Assembly (NCBI GenBank): GCA_964410215.1
Contig: CAYPHA010000047.1
Span: forward strand, 1 to 34,576
DNA length: 34,576 nucleotides
Reading direction: 5' to 3'
Origin: CAYPHA01 sp964410215
GTDB taxonomy: Bacteria; Calditrichota; Calditrichia; Calditrichales; CAYPHA01
The notes under the pieces were generated by a model, which did no database searches, was not told the DNA's origin, and saw only the letters and a program-made list of their open reading frames with translations. The translations under genes were made by a program, and so were the position numbers. Positions 1-8,188 of this stretch are shown here, piece by piece (within the stretch, counting starts at the first letter, position 1; each line of letters starts with the position of its first letter).

Positions 1-190
1 ATTCGGTAGTGATAGGTCTGTCCATTGAACACACTGCGGTCGGTATATGCGTATTGGGTTTGATCGGACTTGGTGCCCTGACCTTCGATCTCCGCCAGCA
101 GTCCGAAGGTTTCGCCGTCGGTGCTGCGTTCCAGCAGAAAGGCGTCGTTGTTGATTTCCGATTCAGTGACCCAGCGCAGGATGACTTCCG
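1..190. repeat. Duplicated module, copy 1 (partner at 1939-2128)
   Basis: These bases match 1939-2128 in direct orientation with about eight mismatches by eye. Both copies encode the same part of a fibronectin-like module (RWVTE, EINN, FLLERSTDGETF, DRSVFNGQTYHYR) in two neighbouring secreted-protein genes. The match fades at about 190-235 and continues off the left edge. Confidence 0.9.
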
Positions 191-1463
191 CATCACCGCC
201 GAATGCAGTGAAAGAAGCAAGCTCAACGGGCAACGACTGATCGTCCCCGTCCTCCCAGGACAAATAAGGATAACCGCTGTTGATAAACCCGGATTCATCC
301 ATGTCCCAATAATCATTCGTACCTGAATCATCGTTTGGGTTCGTTACAAAATCCCAGGCAGTACTCAAGCCCTCAGTTGACTCATCGGTGAAGGTGGCCA
401 ATGTTTTCATTTCGGTAGTGGTTTTACCGGTGGCTCCTGTTGCAGATGACTGATTTGATAATTCAGAATCAAAGAAATTGTTTGTTGAGCTGGGAGATAA
501 TGACTCTCCGCTAAATCCCTTATTAGAAGGATTACTTGTACCGTCATAATAAACACTTCCTGTACAGTAGCAATTTGTAATGGTAGATACTTCGCTATAA
601 TTTCCACCGACAAAAGCCCCCATATTAGTAGCGGTTGCGCCAGTTAGCCTGTGTACATCGCCCGTCACATAACAGTTATTAATAGTCCCCCCGTTCATAA
701 GACCGACCAAACCACCACCATAAGAGCTTGAACCATAAACATCACCCGTACTGTAAGAGTTTGACACCTGAGACGGATAAGTCGGATCGGACCACATTTG
801 AGCTACCAATCCGCCATTTCTGTAACCATTACCGGTAACCGTTGCCGTTGAATAGCAATCTTCAATGATGCTACCATTTGTTCTTCCCACAAGTCCTGCA
901 GCCTGTGACCAGCCGCTACTGCCCGTACTTTCAACAGAACCCGTAGAATAACAATTGCTTATTTTAGAAAATCTTACATAACCAATTAAGCAGGCAGTTC
1001 TCAGCGCACCCGTAACATCCGCATTTGTAATACCAATATTTTGAATCGTTAATTCATTATTAGAAGATGGCGATTCAGTATGACCGAAGAAACCAACATT
1101 GGTTTCTGCAGGACGATTAATAAAAAGATTATTAATTTCATAATTTTGACCATCATAAAAACCGGTAAAAATCGTAGTAAGATTGCCGATTGGAGAGAAT
1201 CCAGCCTGATCTTCCGTATCCCAGGTAGCTGTGCCATCGCCATCCCAGTCCACCTGGGTTTCGTCTGCATTAAAAGCAATATTAGCGGTTTGAATAAAAT
1301 AGGTGCCCCAATCGGCTGATGTGTTCGATAATTCAATAAGATCGGCTGTTGTTGCAATCTGGTAGGGCGAACCGGATGTGCCGGAGCCGCCGCTGTAGAT
1401 ACCCGCAAAGGCGGTTACCGCAGTAAACAGAATCATGGCCAAAAACAGTAACAGGTTCTTCAT
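1..1463 (-). CDS. GLUG-repeat secreted surface protein, C-terminus cut by window edge
   Basis: An uninterrupted reading frame of 487 codons runs from ATG at 1463 off the left edge, so it is partial. The N-terminus is a signal peptide (MKNLLLFLAMILFTAVTAFA). Residues about 160-305 hold four degenerate repeats of the GLUG type, such as GLVGRTNGSIIEDCYSTA and GGLVGLMNGGTINNCYVTG, a motif known from bacterial adhesins and peptidases. From about residue 410 a fibronectin-like module begins (LPVELASFTAFGGDAEV) that nearly duplicates one in the next gene, so a type IX-style sorting domain probably follows beyond the edge. AGGAT lies 6 bases before the chosen ATG. An in-frame ATG 18 bases upstream is possible but has no such site. 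A terminator separates it from the upstream minus-strand gene. Likely role: exported surface or adhesion protein (inference); the ligand is unknown. Confidence 0.8.
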   Translation of the reverse strand, partial: MKNLLLFLAMILFTAVTAFAGIYSGGSGTSGSPYQIATTADLIELSNTSADWGTYFIQTANIAFNADETQVDWDGDGTATWDTEDQAGFSPIGNLTTIFTGFYDGQNYEINNLFINRPAETNVGFFGHTESPSSNNELTIQNIGITNADVTGALRTACLIGYVRFSKISNCYSTGSVESTGSSGWSQAAGLVGRTNGSIIEDCYSTATVTGNGYRNGGLVAQMWSDPTYPSQVSNSYSTGDVYGSSSYGGGLVGLMNGGTINNCYVTGDVHRLTGATATNMGAFVGGNYSEVSTITNCYCTGSVYYDGTSNPSNKGFSGESLSPSSTNNFFDSELSNQSSATGATGKTTTEMKTLATFTDESTEGLSTAWDFVTNPNDDSGTNDYWDMDESGFINSGYPYLSWEDGDDQSLPVELASFTAFGGDAEVILRWVTESEINNDAFLLERSTDGETFGLLAEIEGQGTKSDQTQYAYTDRSVFNGQTYHYR

Positions 1464-1508
1464 TTTGTGATCCTTTTTCATTTGTTTATTTTAGTAAACC
1501 TATATATT

Positions 1509-1543
1509 AAAAAATCCCCCCGCTTCGGATAAAAGCGGGGGAT
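1509..1543 (-). terminator. Rho-independent terminator after the LamG-type gene
   Basis: On the minus strand, ATCCCCCGCTTTTATCCGAA pairs with AAGCGGGGGGAT (stem about 9-11 bp, short loop, one unpaired G), followed directly by six T. It lies about 15 bases after the stop at 1557 and before the GLUG gene, so the two surface genes are probably separate transcripts. Confidence 0.8.
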
Positions 1544-1556
1544 AAAAAGCCTTATT

Positions 1557-3314
1557 TCAACAATGTGATTTTCTGCTTTTCACAAATTGCTCCGACTGAA
1601 ACTGTATCAGGTACACCCCGCTGGGCTGCTGCACACCGGCATCATTTTTGCCGTTCCATTTCATTTCAAAACTGCCGCCGGCGATTGGGCCATCATACAA
1701 TGCGGCCACTTTTTGCCCCAGCATGTTGTAGACGGTCAGGCTGACCGTCTCTACGGTTTGGTTCATATTCGGCACATTGAAACGAATATTCGTTTCCGGG
1801 TTGAAGGGATTCGGATACGCCGGAAGCAGTGCATACTCAGCAATGACCGCGCTGCAAACTTTCTGCACTCCGTCGACATTCGGTGTGGCAGTAACGGTTT
1901 TGTGCCAGGTCAGCACACCGTTGTAGTCACGGTCGGCCATTCGGTAGTGATAGGTCTGTCCATTGAACACACTGCGGTCGGTATATGCGTATTTGGTTTG
2001 ATCGGACTTGGTGCCCTGACCTTCGATCTCCGCCAGCAGTTCGAAGGTTTCGCCGTCTGTGCTGCGTTCCAGCAGAAAGGCTTCGTTGTTGATTTCCGCT
2101 TCGGTAACCCAGCGCAGGATAACCCTGGCATCACCGGCAGAAGCGGCGAATGAAGTGAGTTCTACCGGAAGCGAATTATCACCGGATTCCGAACCTAAAA
2201 TATATTCGGTGCCCGATTGACTGGTCAAAGTCAGCGTATTGGCGCCCTGATCGAGCGATGCGTCGGTCTCCGTCCAGCTTGTCGCTGCATTATTGGCCCG
2301 GGAAGCCAGATCCAGCGTACTTTCATCTGTGATTCCCGGATGCCCCTGATAATTATAGGTAAGCGTGTACGTCGGATTTGTACCTCCGGCAATGAATACG
2401 CCAAAATAGTGTTCGGATGATAATTGAACCAGATTGCCGGGAAGCGTCGTTACATTTGGCGCCGAATCGACTCTGTAAATCTGAACGCCGTCCGGTGTGC
2501 CTGTAATTGAATTTACCGTTACATCATCACCATCGTTTGAAGCTAAATTAACGGATGAAGGTGAACTGTAATCATAAGCGCTTTCGTCGCCAATAGCAGC
2601 GCCGGATATGACCCAATCGGTATCATCCATATTGGTAAGGGTACCGTCATAACTGTTCGTGGAATTATCCGTCAAAGTTGTCCCGCTGCCATCGGTCATT
2701 TTATAGTAAGCAACCAGACCGGCTTCATCTCCATTGAGTTTTTTACACATATTGGCTTGGATCTCGGTCTGCGAACGGGCGACACTCCAGATCCTGACTT
2801 CATCTATTTTCCCATCAAACGGACGATCTATATTTTCAAATGGATGCTCACCGATATATAAAGGCTGGCTGCCATCATACGCCGGAGTAAAAGAAACTGA
2901 ATTACTTTCTACCTCCACACCGTCAATATAAAGCCTTTGAACTGATCCATCGTATGTCCCGGCAAGGTGTGTCCATTGATCCGCACTTAACGCACTTGCA
3001 GGAGACAAGAGGCTATGCCAGGCGCTTCCATCTCCAATATTAAAATCCACTTGTCCATCACCACAGCGTAAATCGAAGCCGCGCTCAATACCATCAGTCC
3101 AGCTGCTGTTGGATACAATGGTTCCATTCCAATAATTCGCTGCCAGAATATCCGCCGAAATAAAGGCTTCAACGGTTATACTATTGGGTTCGATTCCCGT
3201 ACCGCAATCCACATAATCATTCGTCCCGTCAAAATCAAGGGCGTAGTTTTGGGCAAAGAGTTGACTCATGCTGAAGACGATCAACATACAAACGGTAAGT
3301 AAAAATAATTTCAT
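1557..3314 (-). CDS. LamG-domain secreted protein with type IX-style sorting domain
   Basis: 585 residues. A signal peptide (MKLFLLTVCMLIVFSMSQLFAQ) is followed by a concanavalin A-like/LamG jellyroll at about 25-205 (ALDFDGTNDYVDCG, IYIGEHPFENIDRPFDGKID-like core, DEVRIWSVARSQTEI). A linker of about 170 residues, a fibronectin-like module (about 380-470) and a C-terminal sorting domain (YPNPFNPETNIRFNVP, LTVYNMLGQKV, MKWNGKNDAGVQQPSGVYLI) complete it. Such domains direct outer-membrane export and surface attachment in FCB bacteria; LamG domains usually bind glycans. A start at GTG 3326 is possible, but it overlaps the GAGGTGG ribosome site, which is well placed for ATG 3314. The last residues read KSRKSHC. 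One extra A in the AAAA run at about 1571 would restore the usual KSRKITLLK ending, so a slip or sequencing error is likely there. Confidence 0.85.
   Translation of the reverse strand: MKLFLLTVCMLIVFSMSQLFAQNYALDFDGTNDYVDCGTGIEPNSITVEAFISADILAANYWNGTIVSNSSWTDGIERGFDLRCGDGQVDFNIGDGSAWHSLLSPASALSADQWTHLAGTYDGSVQRLYIDGVEVESNSVSFTPAYDGSQPLYIGEHPFENIDRPFDGKIDEVRIWSVARSQTEIQANMCKKLNGDEAGLVAYYKMTDGSGTTLTDNSTNSYDGTLTNMDDTDWVISGAAIGDESAYDYSSPSSVNLASNDGDDVTVNSITGTPDGVQIYRVDSAPNVTTLPGNLVQLSSEHYFGVFIAGGTNPTYTLTYNYQGHPGITDESTLDLASRANNAATSWTETDASLDQGANTLTLTSQSGTEYILGSESGDNSLPVELTSFAASAGDARVILRWVTEAEINNEAFLLERSTDGETFELLAEIEGQGTKSDQTKYAYTDRSVFNGQTYHYRMADRDYNGVLTWHKTVTATPNVDGVQKVCSAVIAEYALLPAYPNPFNPETNIRFNVPNMNQTVETVSLTVYNMLGQKVAALYDGPIAGGSFEMKWNGKNDAGVQQPSGVYLIQFQSEQFVKSRKSHC
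1939..2128. repeat. Duplicated module, copy 2 (partner at 1-190)
   Basis: Direct repeat of the window's first 190 bases, inside the fibronectin-like module of the LamG-type gene. The level of identity exceeds what protein constraint alone would need. Confidence 0.9.
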
Positions 3315-3585
3315 GGTAACTACCACCTCAAAATTTAATTGTTACATAGCACAACATCGATAACACTTTTTAATCATTTATCAAGAGGTTTTCAGTCAAC
3401 ATGTATCGACCTGAATTAAACTTATAGCTTAAGAATCGGTATTTAGACAGTGTCCCTTTAAGACTTCTTTGCACACTTTTACCAAAATGAGCAAATCAAT
3501 ATCGCATTCGGTATAAAAATAATACTAATCGAATCCTTATTATGGCCGAAATACATTATGAGACTAAATCAACCAGAAAAACAGA

Positions 3586-5268
3586 ATGAAATACAAAAAG
3601 TACCTTTGGATTGTTTTATGCCTGATTTTGACTGCCTGGCCCGCACCTGCGACAGAATACGAAACACGGGTAAGCGGACTGGATTCATCAAGCGGCGAAG
3701 CATTTACTACAGAGGTGAAAAGCGTGTTTCACAAAATCCGTCATAGTTATGACCTTAAAATGAAGAATGCGGCGAGCCAACGAATTTTTGCTTTGACCGC
3801 TTCCCGCGCAAATGAAAAGGCGCATATGTATTCATTGGCATACCGGGGTATGTTTTCCGAACCGGTGCGGGTGAACGATCTGCGGCGTGTTATCACGCTT
3901 GCCGATCAATACGATGAAAATGAGTTAGCCGGTGAAATGTATGACGCCATTAGCGCATTCCATCTTGAAGGCGCGCAGTATGATTCGGCGATGTTCTATT
4001 TGCTTAAAAGCGCCGCAATGTACAGACAAATAGACAATGCAAATTTCGAAAATATTCAGCACCGCATTGGAGATTTGTTTTACCGTGCACGAATCGACGA
4101 CCGGGCGCAACATGTGTATCAAAGCATTCTGGATAAATATGACACCCCCGAAAAATGGAATTTCTGGCGGCCTTATGTTTTGTTGAATAATCTTGGGCAA
4201 ATTGCCCTGCGGGCTAAAGATTATGACCTGGCAAATCGGTATTTCACAAGGTCGCGCAACAATCAGAAACAATATCTGCACGGTTTGCTAATCTATGATT
4301 ATTTAACTACCGTCAATCTTCGCCTGGCGGAAACCCGTTATCGAATGGGGCGGCATTCAGAGGCGCATATGTTTCTTAGCGAAGCGGCATCCTGTGCGGT
4401 CGATTCAATTTCGGATTATGTTAAGGTGGAATTATTTTACTGGAAGAGTTTTTTTGCGCGCCGGCAAAATCAATACCGGGAAACCGTCCATTATTTGAAT
4501 CGGTTATTTGAGTTAAAAGGTAAGCCCCGGGTTTCGCCGCATCTTCTGGTTGACGCTCACAAACTGGCAGCCGAAATCCATTCGGAAACGGGAGATTCGC
4601 TTTCTGCTATTCGTAACCTGAACAAATCCATATCTCTGTCCGATTCACTTCAGGGCGTCAGTAATTTAGCCCGCGCTATGCTGCAGCTCGCCAGAGACGG
4701 GAATAATGGAGAAATAGCTGCGCTGCCGGACCTGAAAGTCGGGCAGGATAGTCTTTCATTTTTCTTGTATGCCTTTCTGGCAGCATCCATAAGCATTTTG
4801 CTGATTATTGGCACACGCAGTCGTTTTAAAAAGTCAAAGCTTCGCGGATCAGATGCTGAACATCATCACAGACATCCGCTTTCGCCGGAAGAATCCAAAC
4901 AAATGAAAGAGCTGGTTCGCCGATTCGAGGCATTATGCCGCACGGAAAAAATATATCTCGATAAAAATCTTACGATACAGAAAGCTGCCGAAGCGTTGTC
5001 ATCAAACCGCACCTATCTTTCCCGGTCGATTAATTCCATTCTCAAAGTATCTTTTTCTAATTATATCAACGCTTTGCGTGTAGAAGAAGCTCTTAAGATG
5101 ATTTCCATCGGAGAAGCTAAACGCTATACACTGGATGCTATCGCCGGAAGTTGCGGCTTTAGTAATCGCAATGCTTTCCGGAATGCATTTAAGCAGCACA
5201 CAGGAATTGCTCCTTCCAGTTATATAAAAAATCAGAAATTAAAACCTTCCGAGATTTCAAATCCCTGA
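3586..5268 (+). CDS. Membrane-anchored TPR protein with C-terminal AraC DNA-binding domain
   Basis: 560 residues. A signal peptide (MKYKKYLWIVLCLILTAWPA) leads into a helical region of TPR-like repeats (about 60-370). A single membrane segment follows at about 391-411 (FFLYAFLAASISILLIIG), then a basic linker and an AraC-type double helix-turn-helix at about 455-550 (NLTIQKAAEALSSNRTYLS and LDAIAGSCGFSNRNAFRNAF). This is the one-component layout common in Bacteroidota: the TPR part senses in the periplasm and the AraC part binds DNA from the membrane. It is divergent from the LamG-type gene across 271 bases, so control of that gene or of itself is plausible but not shown. No strong Shine-Dalgarno sequence precedes the ATG, and an overlapping ATG at 3558 opens only a short out-of-frame ORF. 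Confidence 0.85.
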   Translation: MKYKKYLWIVLCLILTAWPAPATEYETRVSGLDSSSGEAFTTEVKSVFHKIRHSYDLKMKNAASQRIFALTASRANEKAHMYSLAYRGMFSEPVRVNDLRRVITLADQYDENELAGEMYDAISAFHLEGAQYDSAMFYLLKSAAMYRQIDNANFENIQHRIGDLFYRARIDDRAQHVYQSILDKYDTPEKWNFWRPYVLLNNLGQIALRAKDYDLANRYFTRSRNNQKQYLHGLLIYDYLTTVNLRLAETRYRMGRHSEAHMFLSEAASCAVDSISDYVKVELFYWKSFFARRQNQYRETVHYLNRLFELKGKPRVSPHLLVDAHKLAAEIHSETGDSLSAIRNLNKSISLSDSLQGVSNLARAMLQLARDGNNGEIAALPDLKVGQDSLSFFLYAFLAASISILLIIGTRSRFKKSKLRGSDAEHHHRHPLSPEESKQMKELVRRFEALCRTEKIYLDKNLTIQKAAEALSSNRTYLSRSINSILKVSFSNYINALRVEEALKMISIGEAKRYTLDAIAGSCGFSNRNAFRNAFKQHTGIAPSSYIKNQKLKPSEISNP

Positions 5269-5335
5269 AGGTTAAATAGGATTCCTGCTAAGAACATGCA
5301 GGAAGGACAGGGACGGAGGGGGATTACTATCGTAA

Positions 5336-5480
5336 CTAAAACAATTTTCGCGTCTCTACAAACCGGCTCGACTGAAAGTGGATCAGATGCAACGCGCTGG
5401 GCTGTGGGATGCTTTGATCGCTGTTTCCATTCCATTTCATGGAAAATGCACCACCCGAAAGGGCACCGTCGTACAGCCCC
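5336..5480 (-). pseudogene. Decayed C-terminal sorting-domain fragment
   Basis: Read on the minus strand this gives LYDGALSGGAFSMKWNGNS, then QPSALHLIHFQSSRFVETRK-LF and a TAG stop at 5336-5338. It lines up with the end of the LamG-type protein (LYDGPIAGGSFEMKWNGKN, QPSGVYLIQFQSEQFVKSRK). Upstream, between 5480 and 5535, similarity is only traceable in pieces (acccgtttattcgt versus the PETNIRF part), so most of the gene has been deleted. There is no start codon or signal peptide. Confidence 0.75.
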
Positions 5481-5618
5481 CCCCGCGATATCCAGCCATG
5501 CTTTGCTTCAACTACATACCCGTTTATTCGTTTAGTACCGGGATTATCTGCAGGCTATTTAAGGTTCATATATAGTTTACAAAGAGTAAATGACCGGAAA
5601 AATTAGGGATTGTTATAA

Positions 5619-5632
5619 ATTCTCAGGAGAAT
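5619..5632. repeat. 14-base palindrome upstream of the envelope operon
   Basis: ATTCTCAGGAGAAT is a perfect inverted repeat with no usable hairpin loop, so it resembles a protein-binding site more than a terminator. It ends about 30 bases before the candidate -35 of the operon. A regulator site is a guess. Confidence 0.3.
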
Positions 5633-5640
5633 CGCATGTG

Positions 5641-5665
5641 CCTGCTCTGATGAGGCGGGATTTTT
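5641..5665 (+). terminator. Possible terminator between regulator and envelope operon
   Basis: CCTGCTC pairs with GAGGCGGG (one bulged G and one G-T pair) around a TGAT loop and is followed by ATTTTT and, after GAACC, seven more T. It would insulate the operon at 5727 from upstream transcription. The stem is imperfect. Confidence 0.45.
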
Positions 5666-5693
5666 GAACCTTTTTTTGTGTTTATAGTAGAAT
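5664..5693 (+). promoter_or_regulatory. Candidate sigma-70-like promoter of the envelope operon
   Basis: TTGAAC (5664-5669) and TAGAAT (5688-5693) are 18 bases apart and would start transcription near 5700. An AAGGA ribosome site (5717-5721) sits 5 bases before the ATG at 5727. Consensus match only; FCB bacteria can use a different -7 element. Confidence 0.4.
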
Positions 5694-5726
5694 TATTGCT
5701 TTTTTTGACAATAAATAAGGAACTGA

Positions 5727-7313
5727 ATGAGACGTAAGGCTATTGATCTTCAGCATATCATATTCTACCTGCTTATCGGTTTGGCGGCCAGCATCATTTC
5801 CATGAAATTTGCTGCCTGGGGATATTCATTTAAGTCGATCCTCCCTAAAAGCAGTTATGATGTCACGTTCAACATCTCCCTGGAAGGCTATAACGAATCG
5901 GTGCGTGTCCGAACTTTTATACCCTTTACAAATGAACGCCAGAAGATCTCAGATGAATCCCAGAACTCAGGCATATTCGAACTGCAGATCAATCAGACGG
6001 AATACGGGCGGGAAGCCGTATGGACAAACAGCTCTCCACGGGGCCGACAAACTATCCAGTATCGCTTTAACGTCATGGGACATGCCCTGTCCTATGACAT
6101 CGATTCCACGTTGCAGGTAGAGTCCGCCTTCCCGCCGGGATTCACACGCTACCTTGATGGAACTGAAGAGATCCAGGTCAATCATCCTTTTCTGCGCAAA
6201 ATCCATAAGCAACACGTCAGCGATACTTCCTCAGCTCTGGCCATTCTGCAGGACATTTATAATTATACGCATGCCATGCCCTCCCGGCCCTTCAAGGGGC
6301 TAACCGATGCCCTGACCGCAGCACGGCTTGGCGAAGCTTCCTGTAATGGTAAAAGCCGTGTATTTGTCGCATTGTCACGGCAGGCCGGTATACCCTCACG
6401 TCTTGTGGGCGGTATTATTCTGGAGAATGGACAAAAACGGACATCGCACCAATGGGTGGAAGTCTACCTGAATGGTTACTGGGTGCCTTTCGATGCGCTT
6501 AACGGTCACTTTGCCTATCTGCCCGGTAATTATCTCAGATTATACCAGGGCGACGCCTTTTTGTTTTCCCATACGCCGAATATTAATTTCGATTATTCCT
6601 TTACCATCAAAAAACAGCTGGTAGCCAATCCTGCATTAATGTCCGAACTTAACAGACACCCCTTGAATGCCTATACCGCCTGGCAGGCGTTCCAAAAAAT
6701 TGGTATTCCACTGGATCTTCTGAAGATTATTATCATGCTGCCTCTCGGTGCGCTGATCGTAGCCATCTTCCGGAACGTGATCGGGCTACAGACTTTCGGT
6801 GTGTTTCTGCCGGCCCTGATTGCCGTTGCCAGCCGGGAAACGGGACTTTTCTGGGGATTGATCGCCTATATTATCGTCATCACTCTGGTAGCAGTTATCC
6901 ACTTTCCCCTGGAAAAATGGGGCCTGCTATATACTCCCAAACTGGCCATTATGCTTGTCGGAGTCGTTATCTCCTTTCTGGCCATTGCCAGCCTGGGCAT
7001 TCATCTGGAGATATACTCCATCGCCTATATAACCCTGTTTCCCATCGTCTTAATCACCCTGACCGCAGAACGCTTTGCCAGGAAAATAACGGAGGAAGGG
7101 ATAAAGGCAGCATTGTCACGTACAGCTCAAACTATGATCGTGGTGACTATTGCCTATTTCGCTATGAATTCCCGGTCCATGGAGAGCTTTTTTCTGGCGT
7201 TTCCGGAACTGTTCCTGGTGATCATTGCAGTCAATATCATGCTCGGAAAATGGATCGGACTGAGACTTACGGAATTCGCCCGGTTCCGACTATTTGCGGG
7301 GGATGCCACATGA
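5727..7313 (+). CDS. Transglutaminase-like domain fused to seven transmembrane helices
   Basis: 528 residues. One N-terminal membrane segment (about 10-30) precedes a long domain that should lie in the periplasm (about 31-325), and seven hydrophobic helices follow (about 330-512). The soluble part carries a transglutaminase/cysteine-protease core: SCNGKSRVFVALSRQAGIPS with Cys206, TSHQWVEVYLNGYW with His241, and VPFDALNG with Asp256. This architecture matches the Pfam pair described as an inactive transglutaminase fused to 7TM, yet here all three triad positions look filled. Such proteins are known to occur beside RimK-related ATP-grasp enzymes, as here, where the next gene overlaps by ATGA. 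Likely role (inference): an inner-membrane component that processes, transfers or exports the ligase product. The start has a clear AAGGA site. The substrate is unknown. Confidence 0.85.
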   Translation: MRRKAIDLQHIIFYLLIGLAASIISMKFAAWGYSFKSILPKSSYDVTFNISLEGYNESVRVRTFIPFTNERQKISDESQNSGIFELQINQTEYGREAVWTNSSPRGRQTIQYRFNVMGHALSYDIDSTLQVESAFPPGFTRYLDGTEEIQVNHPFLRKIHKQHVSDTSSALAILQDIYNYTHAMPSRPFKGLTDALTAARLGEASCNGKSRVFVALSRQAGIPSRLVGGIILENGQKRTSHQWVEVYLNGYWVPFDALNGHFAYLPGNYLRLYQGDAFLFSHTPNINFDYSFTIKKQLVANPALMSELNRHPLNAYTAWQAFQKIGIPLDLLKIIIMLPLGALIVAIFRNVIGLQTFGVFLPALIAVASRETGLFWGLIAYIIVITLVAVIHFPLEKWGLLYTPKLAIMLVGVVISFLAIASLGIHLEIYSIAYITLFPIVLITLTAERFARKITEEGIKAALSRTAQTMIVVTIAYFAMNSRSMESFFLAFPELFLVIIAVNIMLGKWIGLRLTEFARFRLFAGDAT

Positions 7314-8188
7314 AATGGATTCGCCGCCTTGTTGCCCTGAACGATCATGTTCTGGGCATTAATCGCCGTAATCTGGAATTTATTTACCCGGGGAGCCCCA
7401 GAAGATTTTATCCGCTGGCTGACGATAAGGCGGAAACGAAAAAATTGCTGGAAAAAGCCGGGATTCCTATACCACCCACCCATGCAATAATCGGTGATAT
7501 GGGAAAATTACAAGAGGCCTGGCATGAAACTGCCCGGCATAACGCCCTGGCCATTAAGCCCTCCCGTGGTCGCGGGGGCGGCGGAATCATCATTCTGCAG
7601 AAATCAGAAAGCAAGAATTGGCAGAAACCTTCGGGGAAAGTGGTCACTGAAGCGGAGATTCAGCGCCATATAGCCGACATCATCTTCGGAGTATATTCCT
7701 TCGGCAGCATTGACCGAGCAATCCTTGAGCACAAAGTGAATAACCATCCCATGATGGCATCTCTTTACGCCAATGGTGTTCCTGATGTCCGCATTATCAT
7801 CCATAAAAATCGCCCTGTCATGGGCATGCTGCGGGTTCCGACAGACCTGTCCGACGGCCGGGCCAACCTTCACCAGGGTGCCCTCGGCATAGCACTTGAC
7901 ATCCATAGCGGCATCATCGGAGAAGGTGTATTAAAAGGACGGAATTATAGAATGCATCCGGATACCGGAAAGAACTTTTTCGGTACCAAGGTTCCCCATT
8001 GGAATGAAATTATGCGCATCGCTGTGCATTCATCCAAAGTTTTTCCTTTTGAATACATAGGTATCGACATTGTGCTGGATAAGGAACTCGGACCATTAAT
8101 CATGGAACTCAATCTCCGTCCAGGTCTCGAAATACAAAATGTAAACAGGAAAAGTCTTCTGCAGGTCCTGAGGGAGCAAACCCAATGA
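7310..8188 (+). CDS. RimK-related ATP-grasp ligase (alpha-L-glutamate ligase-like)
   Basis: 292 residues, cytoplasmic, with no signal peptide. ATP-grasp marks are clear: AIKPSRGRGGGGIIIL (81-96; Lys83 and the glycine loop), PDVRIIIH (158-165), ANLHQGALGIALD (185-197) and the metal-binding end YIGIDIVLDKE...LIMELNLRPG (Asp253, Glu266, Asn268). It resembles the 'alpha-L-glutamate ligase-related' family. Enzymes of this fold join a carboxylate to an amine through an acyl-phosphate, so a peptide or amino-acid conjugate is the expected product. The ATG overlaps the previous stop (ATGA) and has GGGGGA about 6 bases upstream. A much longer frame opening at 6917 is rejected because its first 131 codons lie inside the 7TM gene in another frame. 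The amino-acid substrate cannot be read from the sequence. Confidence 0.85.
   Translation: MKWIRRLVALNDHVLGINRRNLEFIYPGSPRRFYPLADDKAETKKLLEKAGIPIPPTHAIIGDMGKLQEAWHETARHNALAIKPSRGRGGGGIIILQKSESKNWQKPSGKVVTEAEIQRHIADIIFGVYSFGSIDRAILEHKVNNHPMMASLYANGVPDVRIIIHKNRPVMGMLRVPTDLSDGRANLHQGALGIALDIHSGIIGEGVLKGRNYRMHPDTGKNFFGTKVPHWNEIMRIAVHSSKVFPFEYIGIDIVLDKELGPLIMELNLRPGLEIQNVNRKSLLQVLREQTQ

Noticed and set aside
6917..7309. An upstream extension of the ATP-grasp frame to 6917, giving a 423-residue protein.
   Set aside because: It overlaps the 7TM part of the preceding gene in another frame and its sequence is low-quality (Cys, His and Arg rich); ATGA at 7310 with a good ribosome site fits the family length.
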